64,000 bases of DNA from Rhabdophis nuchalis (lineage: Eukaryota > Chordata > Lepidosauria > Squamata > Natricidae). Each line of letters begins with the position of its first letter. The first letter of the stretch is position 1. This document shows, one piece after another, positions 1 to 8,504 of the stretch. The stretch spans positions 15,442,074-15,506,073 of the forward strand of contig CM077658.1 of the NCBI GenBank assembly GCA_039707465.1, read 5' to 3'. Below the pieces are notes generated by a model. It ran no database searches, was not told the DNA's origin, and saw nothing but the letters and a program-made list of their open reading frames with translations. The position numbers were made by a program, and so were the translations under genes.

Positions 1-169
1 ACCCCTGGAGTTTTCCGCTGGTGCGTCTATCTTTTCTCATAGATTGCCAATAATAATGATTAAAATTATTAATTACTAACTGAACAGAAGCTGAACTGGA
101 GAGTTTAGCCTGAAAAACAAAGGAACCTAATGATTTGTACATCATGTGTGTTACATCCCTGTAGTGTTA
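1..169. other. no recognisable feature
   Basis: AT-rich sequence with no open frame or repeat that I recognise. Confidence 0.4.
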
Positions 170-436
170 TCGATACATTATTCCTGCCTTGCAAAAATGG
201 AGGCAGAGTTTACTTCAAGTCAAGCAAACTGTCAAAGAAGCATCATCCCCGTGGTCATGTGACCAAAATTCAGCTGCTTGGCAACTAACTCATATTTATG
301 ATGATTATAATGTCATGTGATTCCTCTTTTGTGAACTTCTGACAATGGGGAAATCAGATTCGCTTACCAACCTTCTTGCTAACTTAACAGTTGCAATGAT
401 TCACTTAAGAACTGTGACAAGAAGGGTAATAAAATG
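170..436. mobile_element. old DNA-transposon remnant (Tigger/mariner-like)
   Basis: The phrases GTGGTCATGTGACC, TTGGCAACTAACTCATATTTATGA and repeated CACTTAAGAACTGTGACAAG match a dispersed squamate repeat whose ends read CAGTTAGTCCTCGA. Two such ends appear alone near 23083 and 45248-45278. No open frame survives. The class is inferred from the ends at the other loci; both ends are missing here. Confidence 0.4.
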
Positions 437-679
437 TGTTGTGGCCTGCCAGCGGCCAGTGGAGCTGGTGGCAGAGTCAGAGAGTGAGGAGGTTGGGGAA
501 GAACATGGGCCAGTCCTGGAGTCTGGGGAAGGCTCTGACGAGGGCTCTGTGTCGGAGGCAGAGAGGGGGGCCAGGATCATTATCAGCTGCCTTCGGAGTC
601 AGAGATCAGTGGGGCAGAAGATCAGCTGGAGCCTGTTCCCAATGTGCACATCTGCAGAGCTGCCAGGAGAAGGGAACAG
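437..679 (+). repeat. LTR-A repeat, 5' part (split by the gypsy insertion)
   Basis: Starts TGTTGTGGCC and continues through an acidic open frame (EEVGEEHGP, ESGEGSDEGS, SEAERG). The same sequence recurs at 17633, 19050, 25690 and 46691. The TG start and the AATAAA-like AAATAAAAGAGGTTTT region seen in the 3' part of other copies suggest a solo LTR. The retrovirus or gypsy family is unknown to me. The copy is cut at 679 and resumes at 5652. Confidence 0.6.
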
Positions 680-714
680 TGTTATGTACTGACACCCGTT
701 TGAATTCCCCGGCA

Positions 715-755
715 ACAGCCAGTCGCGTCTGATTGGCCAAGACGCGACTGGCTGT
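715..755. promoter_or_regulatory. inverted repeat with CCAAT box in the loop (5' LTR)
   Basis: Two perfect 16-bp arms (715-730 and 740-755, left arm ACAGCCAGTCGCGTCT) flank the 9-nt loop GATTGGCCA, which holds a reversed CCAAT box. The copy in the 3' LTR is at 5429-5469. NF-Y binding to the box is the textbook expectation. A role for the arms is inference. Confidence 0.85.
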
Positions 756-786
756 GGCTGAAGCGGGAGACGCGCGGATTGGCCGG

Positions 787-824
787 CTCTCTGACAGCTC
801 CATATAAAAGGAGCTGTCAGAGAG
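787..824. promoter_or_regulatory. inverted repeat with TATA box in the loop (5' LTR)
   Basis: Perfect 15-bp arms CTCTCTGACAGCTCC (787-801) and GGAGCTGTCAGAGAG (810-824) flank an 8-nt loop ATATAAAA, which is the TATA box itself. The copy in the 3' LTR is at 5501-5538. The transcript probably starts just beyond the right arm. Confidence 0.88.
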
Positions 825-938
825 AAGGCGCGCGCTTTTTGTTCTTGTAAACTTACCGTTACTGTTCTGCTGTTACCTTACAATAAAGAGCCGTTGGATC
901 AACCGGGTCTGGACCCTCTCTATCTCAGTTCACAACAC

Positions 939-956
939 TGGCGACGAAGACTGGGG
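939..956 (+). other. primer binding site
   Basis: TGGCGACGAAGACTGG starts one base after the 5' LTR. TGG complements the CCA tail of a tRNA primer, as usual in Ty3/gypsy elements. I cannot name the tRNA from sequence alone. Confidence 0.7.
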
Positions 957-1047
957 CCCGGCATCGATCCTCCTAATCAGACCTCTTCACCCTACGGATC
1001 GAAGAGACATTGCATTTGCGCGGGCAAGTCTGTTTTGCCTCACGAAA

Positions 1048-4000
1048 ATGGCCACGCTTCCTCCCTTCGCGACCTACGACCCGTCGGCGGAGTCATGGGA
1101 GGCCTTTCTAGCACGTTTTGAGTGCTTTCTCCTCACGGACGTGTCCGGAGAAATCTCCCCTGCAAGACGCCTTGGTCTTTTCCTTGGCTGCGGCGGCCGG
1201 ACAGTGTTTGCGGTCGCGCGGAACATTGCCGCCCCAGCCGCGGTTCAGGACTTGGATTGGGGCGTGCTGCAAACCCGCCTCAAGGCCCATTTCGCGCCGG
1301 CACCTTCTAAGATTTCGCGCCGCTGCGCCTACAGGCAATGCCGCCAACAGCCGACACAGTCGGTGACTGACTTCATGCAGTCCCTGCGTGCGGCTGCCCT
1401 CCTTTGCGAATTCCCGGCCCCGTTCCTCGACGAGTCCTTGTGCGAGCAGTTCGTGGCTGGGCTCCGGGACATCAAGCTCCGCCGCCGGCTCCTGGCTCGC
1501 TCGGACATTACTCTGGAGCAAGCCGTCGAGGACGCCAGGGCCGCGGAGCTGGCGGATGCCACTTCCGATCTCTTCCTGGGCCAGCCTGCCCAGCCGTTGC
1601 CCTCCCCGAGAGCCTGCCTCGTGGACGAATTGGCCCCACTCGACCCCCTGGATGACAGCTCGCCCTATGACAGCGTGGGCCGCCTACCGGCCTCCGGCCG
1701 CAGTAACGCCAGGCCGGGCGCCTCTCGCAAAGGGGCCGCCTGTGCTGGCTGCGGCGGTGCCCATGCGAGGAGCGTGTGCCCGTATAAGGACACGATCTGC
1801 CGCCGGTGCGACAGACGGGGCCACATCGCCCGCTCGTGCCGCGCTCTCCTGTCCCGTCAAGCGGACCAGACACCCCGCCGGCCCGAGGACACGGCCCCGC
1901 CACACGCTCCGGCCTACGGGAGACGACCCCCTAACCGACGCCCGGCTCAGGATGCGGCCTGCTACGCCACGTCCGACTTCAGGGATACCGTCCCCATCGC
2001 AGCCGATGACCGTAGGCGAATCACCACCTCCCTATTCCTTGAGGGACGCCCCTTGTCCATGGAGGTTGACTCGGGGTCGTCCCGGTCCCTCATCTCATGG
2101 GGACAGCTGAGAGCTCTGTGCCCCAACCTGTCACCCGGGGACCTCTCCAGCCCAGACGCAATGCTCCGGGACTATCAGGGCAACCCTATCGCCGTATTGG
2201 GCCTGCACCGGGTCCGCGTGGCGTACGGACGTTTTTCCGGGGCCCTCCCCATTCTAGTTGTCGAGCGCCCCCTTCCCGCGCTCATAGGCCTTGATTGGTT
2301 CGACGCCTTGGGCCTTTCCATCCAGCGAGTCCATCGGGTGCCCGCCGCCTCGGCCGTTGGGGCGGTCCTGGCCGAGTTCAAGGACGTATTTGACGGCTCG
2401 CTGGGCTCCTACAGGGGCACCCCGGTCTCCCTCAACCTTGACCCCCAGGTGGCCCCAATTCGGCTCAAGGCCCGCAGGCTGCCGTTCGCCTTGAAGCCAC
2501 GGGTTGACGCGGAGTTGGATCGTCTTGTGGCGCAGGGCGTATTGGAGCCCGTCGACCAGGCGAAATGGGAGACCCCTATTGTGGTCCCCATTAAGCCCGA
2601 CGGGTCCATACGCATCTGCGCCGACTATAAGTCGACGATCAACCGCGGGCTTCAGGCGAACCCATATCCGGTTCCCGTAGTGCAGCACCTGCTCCACTCT
2701 TTGGGGCAGGGGCGCATCTTCGCGAAGCTGGATATGGCTCAGGCCTACCAGCAGTTACCGGTGGATGACGATGCGGCTGACGCCCAGACCATCGTCACTC
2801 ACCGAGGAGCTTTTCGCTGCCGGCGTCTTCAATTCGGCGTTTCCGTTGCCCCGGGGATCTTCCAGAGCCTCATGGAGCGATTGCTCCACGGGCTCCCGGG
2901 CGTCGTGCCGTACTTCGACGATGTCTTGATAGCTGCTGCCAGCCTGTCAGACCTCGCCGAAGTACTCCGGAAGGTCCTCCACATCTTTAGGGGCGCGGGT
3001 CTTAAATTAAAGCTCAGCAAATGCAGGTTTGCTGTGCCGAGGGTGGAGTTCCTGGGTTTCGTTGTTGATGCCCAGGGCATCCACCCCGCTCCTGCCAAGG
3101 TCGAGGCCATCCGCAAGGCCCCAGTGCCAAGCTCCAAGACGGAGCTGCAGGCATTCCTCGGCCTGGTCAATTTCTACGCCCCCTTCATTCCGCACAAGGC
3201 GTCACTAGCCGAGCCGTTGCATCGATTGCTCGATCGCTCGGCGGTCTGGCTCTGGGGCAGCCGCGAAGCGCATGCGTTCGCGGCTGTCAAAGAGCTGCTG
3301 ACGTCAAGGGCTGTGCTAGTGCAATATTCTGCAAGCCAGCCCCTGACGCTAGCGGCTGACGCCTCCCCCTTCGGACTGGGGGCTGTCCTGAGCCATGTCC
3401 TGCCCGATGGCTCGGAGGCCCCCATCGCCTTTTACTCCCGGACACTGACTCCAGCGGAGCGGAACTACAGCCAGATCGATAAGGAGGCTCTGGCTGTGGT
3501 CTCCGGGATTAAAAGGTTTCACGAGTACCTGTACGGCCGCTCGTTCACCGTGTTCACTGACCACAAGCCTCTCCTTGGGCTTCTGGCCGGTGACCGGCCC
3601 ACCCCCCCCATCCTCTCACCCAGGATGACACGGTGGACGGAATTCCTGGCCGCGTACGAGTACGCGCTGCTTTACCGTCCGGGCAAACACCTGGGGCACG
3701 CAGACGCCCTCAGTCGCTGCCCCCTCCCTCAGGCGGACCAGGAGCCGGTGCCGGCCCTCTCCGTCCTGTCTGTGGCCTACGCCGGGCTTCCCCTCACGTC
3801 TTCGGACGTGGCGGCCCGGACCAGATCCGACCCCGTCCTTTCTCGGGTCTCCACTTGGGTCCTGCGGGGGTGGCCGTCGGCCGCCGTGGCCGCCGAGTTC
3901 AGGCCTTTCAAGGCCCGCCAGCTGGAGCTGTCGCTCCACAGTGGGTGCTTGCTATGGGGGGACCGTGTCATCCTCCCACAGCCCCTGCGCCGTCAGGTAC

Positions 4001-5358
4001 TCGAGGCCCTCCATGCCAACCACCCAGGCATAGCTCGCATGAAGGCCCTTGCCAGGAGCTACGTCTGGTGGCCACGCATGGATGAGGAGGTGGCCGCCTT
4101 CGTTGGCGCGTGCCAGGCTTGTCAATCCACCCGCTCTGCCCCTCCGGCGTCACCTTCCCGATCCTGGGATGCCCCCAAGTCTCCGTGGGCTCGCGTCCAC
4201 ATCGACTTCGCCGGCCCCTTCCACGGCCGGACATTCCTGGTGGTGGTGGACGCTTACTCCCGCTGGGCGGAGGTCGTTCTCATGGCCTCCACCACAGCCG
4301 AGAGTACCGTGCGCGCGCTTAGGCGCCTATTTTCAACGCACGGGTTGCCGGACACCCTCGTCTCCGACAACGGCCCGCAATTCCACTCCTCCATTTTCCA
4401 GGAATTCCTGGCCTCCCTGGGGATCCGTCACGCGCCTACCGCCCCCTACCACCCTGCCGCCAATGGCCGGGCGGAACGGGCCGTTCGCTCGGCCAAGGAG
4501 GCCCTCGGCAGGATGGCCGGGGGGGATTGGCAGGCAAGGGTAGATGCTTACCTGCTTGGTCAGCACTCTACGCCTTGCCCGACGTCAGGGAAAAGCCCCG
4601 CGGAACTGCTGATGGGCCGCCGCCTGAGAACCGAGTTGGACCGACTGCACCCCCTCTATAACGAGGTGCAGCCGTGCAACCTGGGGGTTCCCCCTCCCCG
4701 CCTCTTCACCGCGGGTGAGGAAGTGTACGCCCGAAACTTTGCAGGAGATCCCCGATGGGTCCCTGCCACCATTGACACACTAACCGGGCCGTGCTCTTAT
4801 AGGGTTCGGAGGCCCGACGGATCCGAGTGGCGGCGCCATGTGGACCAGCTAAGGCGTCGCCACCCAGTGCCGGATGATCCGAACCCTCAGCCGACATCCA
4901 CGGACCCGGCGACCGACATTCCGCTATCCGACCTGAGCCAGCCGGCCGAGCCCCGGCCCACGGCGGGCTCCAACTCCACAGCAGGACCGTCCCCGGGGCT
5001 GTCAACGATGGAACAGCCCTGCCTGGGGAGGCCCTGGAACGCATCCGACCGACAGCAGACAACTCGGCCCCCTGCTCGCCCAAAACCACTAGGACTACCA
5101 GGCCCGGCCTACTCCTCCCCTCGGCGCCGGGGGCTTGACTGTGTGCTCAAACCGATCGCCACGCCCCCTCGCCCCGTCCTACCTCTTTTGGAGGCTTCCG
5201 GCTATTCGCTAGGCCGCTCTGACGTCGTCCGGGACTACACCCCCGGCAGGGAGGAGCCCGATCGGACACGTCCTCTTCCTCCGCCTCCCGAAGTCGATCT
5301 GAGGCGCTCTGGGCGGAGCCGACGCAGCCCCGCCTACCTCAGCGAGTACGTATGCTAA
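1048..5358 (+). CDS. gag-pol: gag-pol polyprotein of the gypsy retrotransposon
   Basis: Single uninterrupted frame of 1436 residues ending TAA. The ATG at 1048 is the first in frame after the leader and gives a complete Gag. Gag-like region: residues 1-230. Two zinc knuckles follow: C232-x2-C-x3-H-x4-C (one residue short of canonical) and a canonical CCHC at 251-264. Aspartic protease: DSG at D341. Reverse transcriptase: about 470-660, active site YFDD at 622-625. RNase H: D771, E813, D838, D886. Integrase: HHCC zinc finger H989/H992/C1022/C1025, then core D1053, D1107, E1143 with canonical DD35E spacing. A GPY/F-like module lies near 1247-1270 (GPCSY, then WRRHVDQLR); no chromodomain is visible. 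The last 160 residues are Pro/Ser-rich. Gag and Pol share one frame, so no frameshift is needed; Gag excess must come from processing or another route. All catalytic residues checked are present. It resembles proteins often annotated as K02A2.6-like in vertebrates, but that clade assignment is from memory. Confidence 0.97.
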   Translation: MATLPPFATYDPSAESWEAFLARFECFLLTDVSGEISPARRLGLFLGCGGRTVFAVARNIAAPAAVQDLDWGVLQTRLKAHFAPAPSKISRRCAYRQCRQQPTQSVTDFMQSLRAAALLCEFPAPFLDESLCEQFVAGLRDIKLRRRLLARSDITLEQAVEDARAAELADATSDLFLGQPAQPLPSPRACLVDELAPLDPLDDSSPYDSVGRLPASGRSNARPGASRKGAACAGCGGAHARSVCPYKDTICRRCDRRGHIARSCRALLSRQADQTPRRPEDTAPPHAPAYGRRPPNRRPAQDAACYATSDFRDTVPIAADDRRRITTSLFLEGRPLSMEVDSGSSRSLISWGQLRALCPNLSPGDLSSPDAMLRDYQGNPIAVLGLHRVRVAYGRFSGALPILVVERPLPALIGLDWFDALGLSIQRVHRVPAASAVGAVLAEFKDVFDGSLGSYRGTPVSLNLDPQVAPIRLKARRLPFALKPRVDAELDRLVAQGVLEPVDQAKWETPIVVPIKPDGSIRICADYKSTINRGLQANPYPVPVVQHLLHSLGQGRIFAKLDMAQAYQQLPVDDDAADAQTIVTHRGAFRCRRLQFGVSVAPGIFQSLMERLLHGLPGVVPYFDDVLIAAASLSDLAEVLRKVLHIFRGAGLKLKLSKCRFAVPRVEFLGFVVDAQGIHPAPAKVEAIRKAPVPSSKTELQAFLGLVNFYAPFIPHKASLAEPLHRLLDRSAVWLWGSREAHAFAAVKELLTSRAVLVQYSASQPLTLAADASPFGLGAVLSHVLPDGSEAPIAFYSRTLTPAERNYSQIDKEALAVVSGIKRFHEYLYGRSFTVFTDHKPLLGLLAGDRPTPPILSPRMTRWTEFLAAYEYALLYRPGKHLGHADALSRCPLPQADQEPVPALSVLSVAYAGLPLTSSDVAARTRSDPVLSRVSTWVLRGWPSAAVAAEFRPFKARQLELSLHSGCLLWGDRVILPQPLRRQVLEALHANHPGIARMKALARSYVWWPRMDEEVAAFVGACQACQSTRSAPPASPSRSWDAPKSPWARVHIDFAGPFHGRTFLVVVDAYSRWAEVVLMASTTAESTVRALRRLFSTHGLPDTLVSDNGPQFHSSIFQEFLASLGIRHAPTAPYHPAANGRAERAVRSAKEALGRMAGGDWQARVDAYLLGQHSTPCPTSGKSPAELLMGRRLRTELDRLHPLYNEVQPCNLGVPPPRLFTAGEEVYARNFAGDPRWVPATIDTLTGPCSYRVRRPDGSEWRRHVDQLRRRHPVPDDPNPQPTSTDPATDIPLSDLSQPAEPRPTAGSNSTAGPSPGLSTMEQPCLGRPWNASDRQQTTRPPARPKPLGLPGPAYSSPRRRGLDCVLKPIATPPRPVLPLLEASGYSLGRSDVVRDYTPGREEPDRTRPLPPPPEVDLRRSGRSRRSPAYLSEYVC

Positions 5359-5380
5359 TGGGCCCGCATGCGTACTCGCT
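5341..5380 (+). other. hairpin spanning the gag-pol stop codon
   Basis: AGCGAGTACGTATGC (5341-5355) pairs with GCATGCGTACTCGCT (5366-5380) over 15 positions with one G-U wobble in RNA. The loop TAATGGGCCC begins with the stop codon. The right arm ends at the base before the polypurine tract. Confidence 0.75.
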
Positions 5381-5393
5381 GGGGGGGAAGGAG
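5381..5393 (+). other. polypurine tract
   Basis: GGGGGGGAAGGAG lies immediately 5' of the 3' LTR, the expected place for plus-strand priming. Confidence 0.9.
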
Positions 5394-5651
5394 TGTTATG
5401 TACTGACACCCGTTTGAATTCCCCGGCAACAGCCAGTCGCGTCTGATTGGCCAAGACGCGACTGGCTGTGGCTGAAGCGGGAGACGCGCGGATTGGCCGG
5501 CTCTCTGACAGCTCCATATAAAAGGAGCTGTCAGAGAGAAGGCGCGCGCTTTTTGTTCTTGTAAACTTACCGTTACTGTTCTGCTGTTACCTTACAATAA
5601 AGAGCCGTTGGATCAACCGGGTCTGGACCCTCTCTATCTCAGTTCACAACA
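5394..5651 (+). repeat. 3' LTR of the gypsy element
   Basis: Same 258 bp as the 5' LTR, with no mismatch found by eye. TATAAAA is at 5517-5523 and AATAAA at 5596-5601. It is followed by the target duplication AACAG. Confidence 0.96.
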
Positions 5652-5697
5652 AACAGCTAAGGAAGAAGGGCCGACTCGGGAGTAAAGGCACAGGGGG
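5652..5697 (+). repeat. LTR-A repeat, 3' continuation
   Basis: AACAGCTAAGGAAGAAGGGC and the next 25 bases continue the LTR-A sequence interrupted at 679, matching the copy at 25690-26048 read in reverse. The copy then stops abruptly against a BovB fragment. Confidence 0.65.
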
Positions 5698-5795
5698 ACG
5701 GTGATGACCGGTTTGATCATGTTGCAGTCCAAGGGACTTGCAGGAGTCCCTTCTCCAGCATCATAGTTCAAAGGCCTCCATTCTCCATTCCTCCA
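5698..5795 (-). mobile_element. BovB LINE fragment
   Basis: TTGCAGTCCAAGGGACTTGC and CTTCTCCAGCATCATAGTTC match the antisense BovB segment also present at 48.8 and 55.5 kb. Short and non-coding. Confidence 0.65.
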
Positions 5796-6838
5796 GTCTC
5801 CAGCATTATTTCCCTTTAATAGTGTTGCATTCTCTTTAAACCTGTGCAAAATATTCAGATCAGATATACATTAAATCTTACTCTAAATATAAATTCCACC
5901 TGTATCTCCACTGCAATGAAACCAGCTTTGCTTTATTCTCATACTTTTGAGGAGGTGGGAGGAGGACGTTGGTGGTAAGAAGAACCATAAATAAGACGCA
6001 ACTGTACTTTATGGTTTAATTCAAGGTTAACACAATATCTTGGAAAAGAAGGGAAAGGAAATAGTTCCCTGGCATGGTAAAATAGTAAATATATTTCCCC
6101 CTCTCTCTTTTGAAGGATTTAAAGGACAAATACACATATAAACGGAAGCAAACCCCATGTTAATGAGATAATACATTATTTACTGGGGGGGGGGGGGAGA
6201 GAAGAGAGAAAGATGAGGGAACTGATTTCAATTAGCACACTGGGAGAAATTTGGAGCTGCTGATTTCTACTGCAGTCATTTATTGAATCTGCAAACAAAA
6301 GATGCACACTTAAAAGAATTAAACTAGAACAATGTACTGTATATCAGGAAAGCTGCAGTTTACAAAACTCTTTATTTTCTTTGGAGTTTTGCTATCTAAT
6401 CACATGCCTTAAAAATGCATTTCCTTTTTTATATCTGGGCAAGCAGGGTGGAGGAGAAAGCAGTGTCTTAATTCTATTTCCTGGAATCATTAATTAGTAA
6501 CCTGAAATTATTACCATTGTCACTTTCTTCTAATACCTTTTAAAATACCTGCCTGGGAGCAATTGCCAAATGTGTAACCTTTTTACCTAGAGGTAGAATT
6601 TGATCGATGCCAAGAGATACCATGATGATCATCTGCACCACTGCTTGGTGGTATTTTTAGGACAAAGTTGCCTTTTTCCCCCCCCCAATGAAAGATTCCA
6701 TTGTAGCTTTATTTTCTTTCTTTTATGATTCAGAACTAACTAAGATCTACCCTAAGAATGAATTTTATTCTTACGTTTGCATTTCTATCAGGCCATTCCT
6801 ACCACTGGGTGAAATGAGGTGGCTGCTTTGAATGGTGG
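5796..6838. other. unique AT-rich sequence
   Basis: No open frame or repeat recognised. A G12 homopolymer begins near 6186. Confidence 0.4.
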
Positions 6839-7075
6839 ATCAAGATGGCAGTAAAGGACAGATAAGCTCAAGATACAGAAGGATCTTGACAGACTTGAAG
6901 TGCATTGGGTGCTATCTAACAAAATGAAATTCAATGGTGAAAAAAAATAAGGTTCTACATTTTGGCAAGAAAAACAAAATGCACAGGTACAGTAGAGGTG
7001 GTACCTTGCTCAATAGTTGTAACTGTGAGAGGGATCTTGGAGTCCTAGAATCAATGTTAAACAAACCACAATATA
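6839..7075 (+). mobile_element. CR1 LINE fragment, inner ORF2 region
   Basis: Broken reading frames carry CR1 reverse-transcriptase phrases: NKVLHFGKKNKMHRY, GGTLLNS and NCERDLGVLE. Stops and frameshifts make it dead. It lies upstream of the ORF2 segment kept in the other CR1 copies here. Confidence 0.75.
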
Positions 7076-7498
7076 TGAAGCCATTTGGTGGCCCAAGATG
7101 ATTGACTGATGAGTAGAGCTTTGAACATTTATGGCCCCACCAATCATTAACAATGCATTAACATTTGATTACTAAGCTCTCAGAGTGATATGTCCTAATA
7201 ATTGATTGATTGATCAAATGTATAGGTTGTCTCAATTGCAAGCACAATTCTAGGATATTTGATAATGATAAATAATTAACATTAAAATAACAAGTTTATT
7301 TCCTTCCTTCCTTCCATTATTGGAATTTCCTGCGTATGTGGACATTTATTTTTATTCTTTGGGATAAACTAAAATTAGAGAGCATAATCTATCTAAGAGA
7401 TTGCCCTAAGAGTTTTAATGTATGCACAGTTCCCGTAACTTCAATCATAATATTGGGAATAAGTTTAAAAAAAGAGAAAAGGCCAAATATATTGCAAC
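7076..7498. other. unique AT-rich sequence
   Basis: Only a short TTCC run (about 7301-7316) stands out. Confidence 0.4.
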
Positions 7499-7608
7499 TG
7501 TTCTGACCTAGGCTTCACCAGAAGCACGAAGCCAAGTTCTCATCCCGATAAACCCCTTTTATTTAATTTACAGTGAATTCCTCTCCAGCAAAGTCCCTTT
7601 TTAAAAAA
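7499..7608 (-). repeat. LTR-A terminal fragment
   Basis: Begins TGTTCTGACCTAGGC and runs through CCTTTTATTTAATTTACAGTGAATTCCTCTC (inverted polyadenylation region), matching 46691-46790. This copy supplies the likely terminal CA of LTR-A (GCCTAGGTCAGAACA on the minus strand). Truncated next to the Tigger-like element. Confidence 0.55.
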
Positions 7609-7781
7609 TAGAGTAGAACCTCTGGTCATGAATGCTTCTGACCATGACTAAATCGGGTTCCGACCAAAAAATTCACAATTTCTTTCTCGCAGCCTGTTGA
7701 GTCCTCGACTTGCGACCGGTCCTCGAAAACCTGACCAGCCGCAAGTCTTCCACTCTTCCCCCTAGGACCATAGCAACAGAC

Positions 7782-8032
7782 TGTAACAAGTCTGTAACTG
7801 CCAGTCGCGTCTGATTGGCTCAGACACGACTGGCGGGAACTAGGTCCTGGAGCGTCCTGATTGGTTCCCCGTTTGACAGCTCGCGTATAAGTAGCTGTCA
7901 AACGGGGAAGCCCCTGTCTACCGCAGTTTTGTTCGCCTGTACATAGTTTGCGTCTTTTACCTTTTGTCAATAAACGGCTTGCTCTTTTTAACTAGCCTGC
8001 GTCCGGACTCCCTCTGTACACAGAATCCAACA
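7782..8032 (+). mobile_element. solo LTR related to the gypsy element
   Basis: TGTAACAAG...CCAACA, 251 bp, flanked by CAGAC and CAGCC (4 of 5 bases). It shares GCCAGTCGCGTCTGATTGGC with the intact gypsy LTR and has the same order of CCAAT box, second CCAAT box, TATA, CAATAAA (near 7968) and CT-rich end. No internal sequence is attached, so it probably arose by LTR-LTR recombination. Confidence 0.82.
7800..7909. promoter_or_regulatory. paired inverted repeats around CCAAT and TATA (solo LTR)
   Basis: Repeat 1: arms 7800-7813 and 7821-7834 (14 bp, one mismatch), loop ATTGGCT. Repeat 2: perfect 17-bp arms 7865-7881 and 7893-7909, loop CGCGTATAAGT containing TATAA. The layout is that of the gypsy LTR at 715-824, but the outer parts of repeat 2 differ in sequence. 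Confidence 0.85.
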
Positions 8033-8084
8033 CAGCCAATTTCCCCTTCCACGCATTTTTTTTTTTGTGAGCACCAAAATTCCT

Positions 8085-8504
8085 GTTTCAAACAATTTTA
8101 TTAGTTTTTACAATTATATAGGAAAAAGGGAGATGGTAGGGTTCAATGATAACATTTTAGGATTTCCGTGTCGGGGTCGGTGGTCACCTCCGGGAGTTCA
8201 TAAAAATACATTAAAAATATATATATATAGTGGTGAGAATTATATATATCATATTACATTTCATACATTCGATCATTTTTTTTTAAGCATCCATCTTAGT
8301 TATAGTGAATTTCAAAACATATATATTTTTGAGATCTAACTCTCTTAGCAATAGTATCTTCTTGCTCCTTCTCTTCAATAGGTGGAGCCGTGGCTCCCTC
8401 TGTTCCGTCTCTTTCTTCTAGGAGTGGGGAGTGCTTTTTAAGAAAAGCCTCCGCCTCTCCTACTGTTTTGATTCTGACTCTACCCCCTTCCCAGTATACC
8501 AGCA
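8085..8504 (-). mobile_element. L1-like 3' end with target duplication
   Basis: Flanked by the perfect 15-bp direct repeat AGCACCAAAATTCCT (8070-8084 and 8505-8519). Read on the minus strand, a frame (8505-8296) with RVRIKTVGEAEAFLKKHSPL resembles the C-terminal part of L1 ORF1. A roughly 210-bp 3' UTR follows, ending CTAATAAAATTGTTTGAAAC. The UTR and coding tail match the L1 at 33552-33879. There is no ORF2 between the frame and the UTR. Confidence 0.7.

Larger units (their letters stand above)
680..937 (+). repeat. 5' LTR of the gypsy element
   Basis: Runs from TGTTATGTAC to TTCACAACA. It contains two ATTGG (reverse CCAAT) boxes at 732-736 and 778-782, TATAAAA at 803-809 and the polyadenylation signal AATAAA at 882-887. 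Transcription should start about 25-30 bp after the TATA box and the 3' end should form soon after AATAAA. The first CCAAT and the TATA lie in loops of inverted repeats. Confidence 0.96.
680..5651 (+). mobile_element. complete Ty3/gypsy LTR retrotransposon
   Basis: The 4,972-bp element is bounded by 258-bp direct LTRs (TG...CA) and a perfect 5-bp target duplication AACAG (675-679 and 5652-5656). Order: 5' LTR, primer site, one gag-pol frame, hairpin over the stop, polypurine tract, 3' LTR. RT, RNase H and integrase follow protease in the Ty3/gypsy order. By eye the LTRs have no difference, so the insertion is recent. It is GC-rich against an AT-rich background. It sits in LTR-A in the same orientation. 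No envelope-like frame is present. Confidence 0.97.

Noticed and set aside
345..803. 115-aa and 98-aa frames before the gypsy LTR
   Set aside because: They span LTR-A and stop inside the gypsy LTR; no evidence for a host gene.
1108..5089. Many antisense or shifted open frames of 60-240 codons over gag-pol
   Set aside because: Shadows of a GC-rich coding frame; none carries a recognisable domain.
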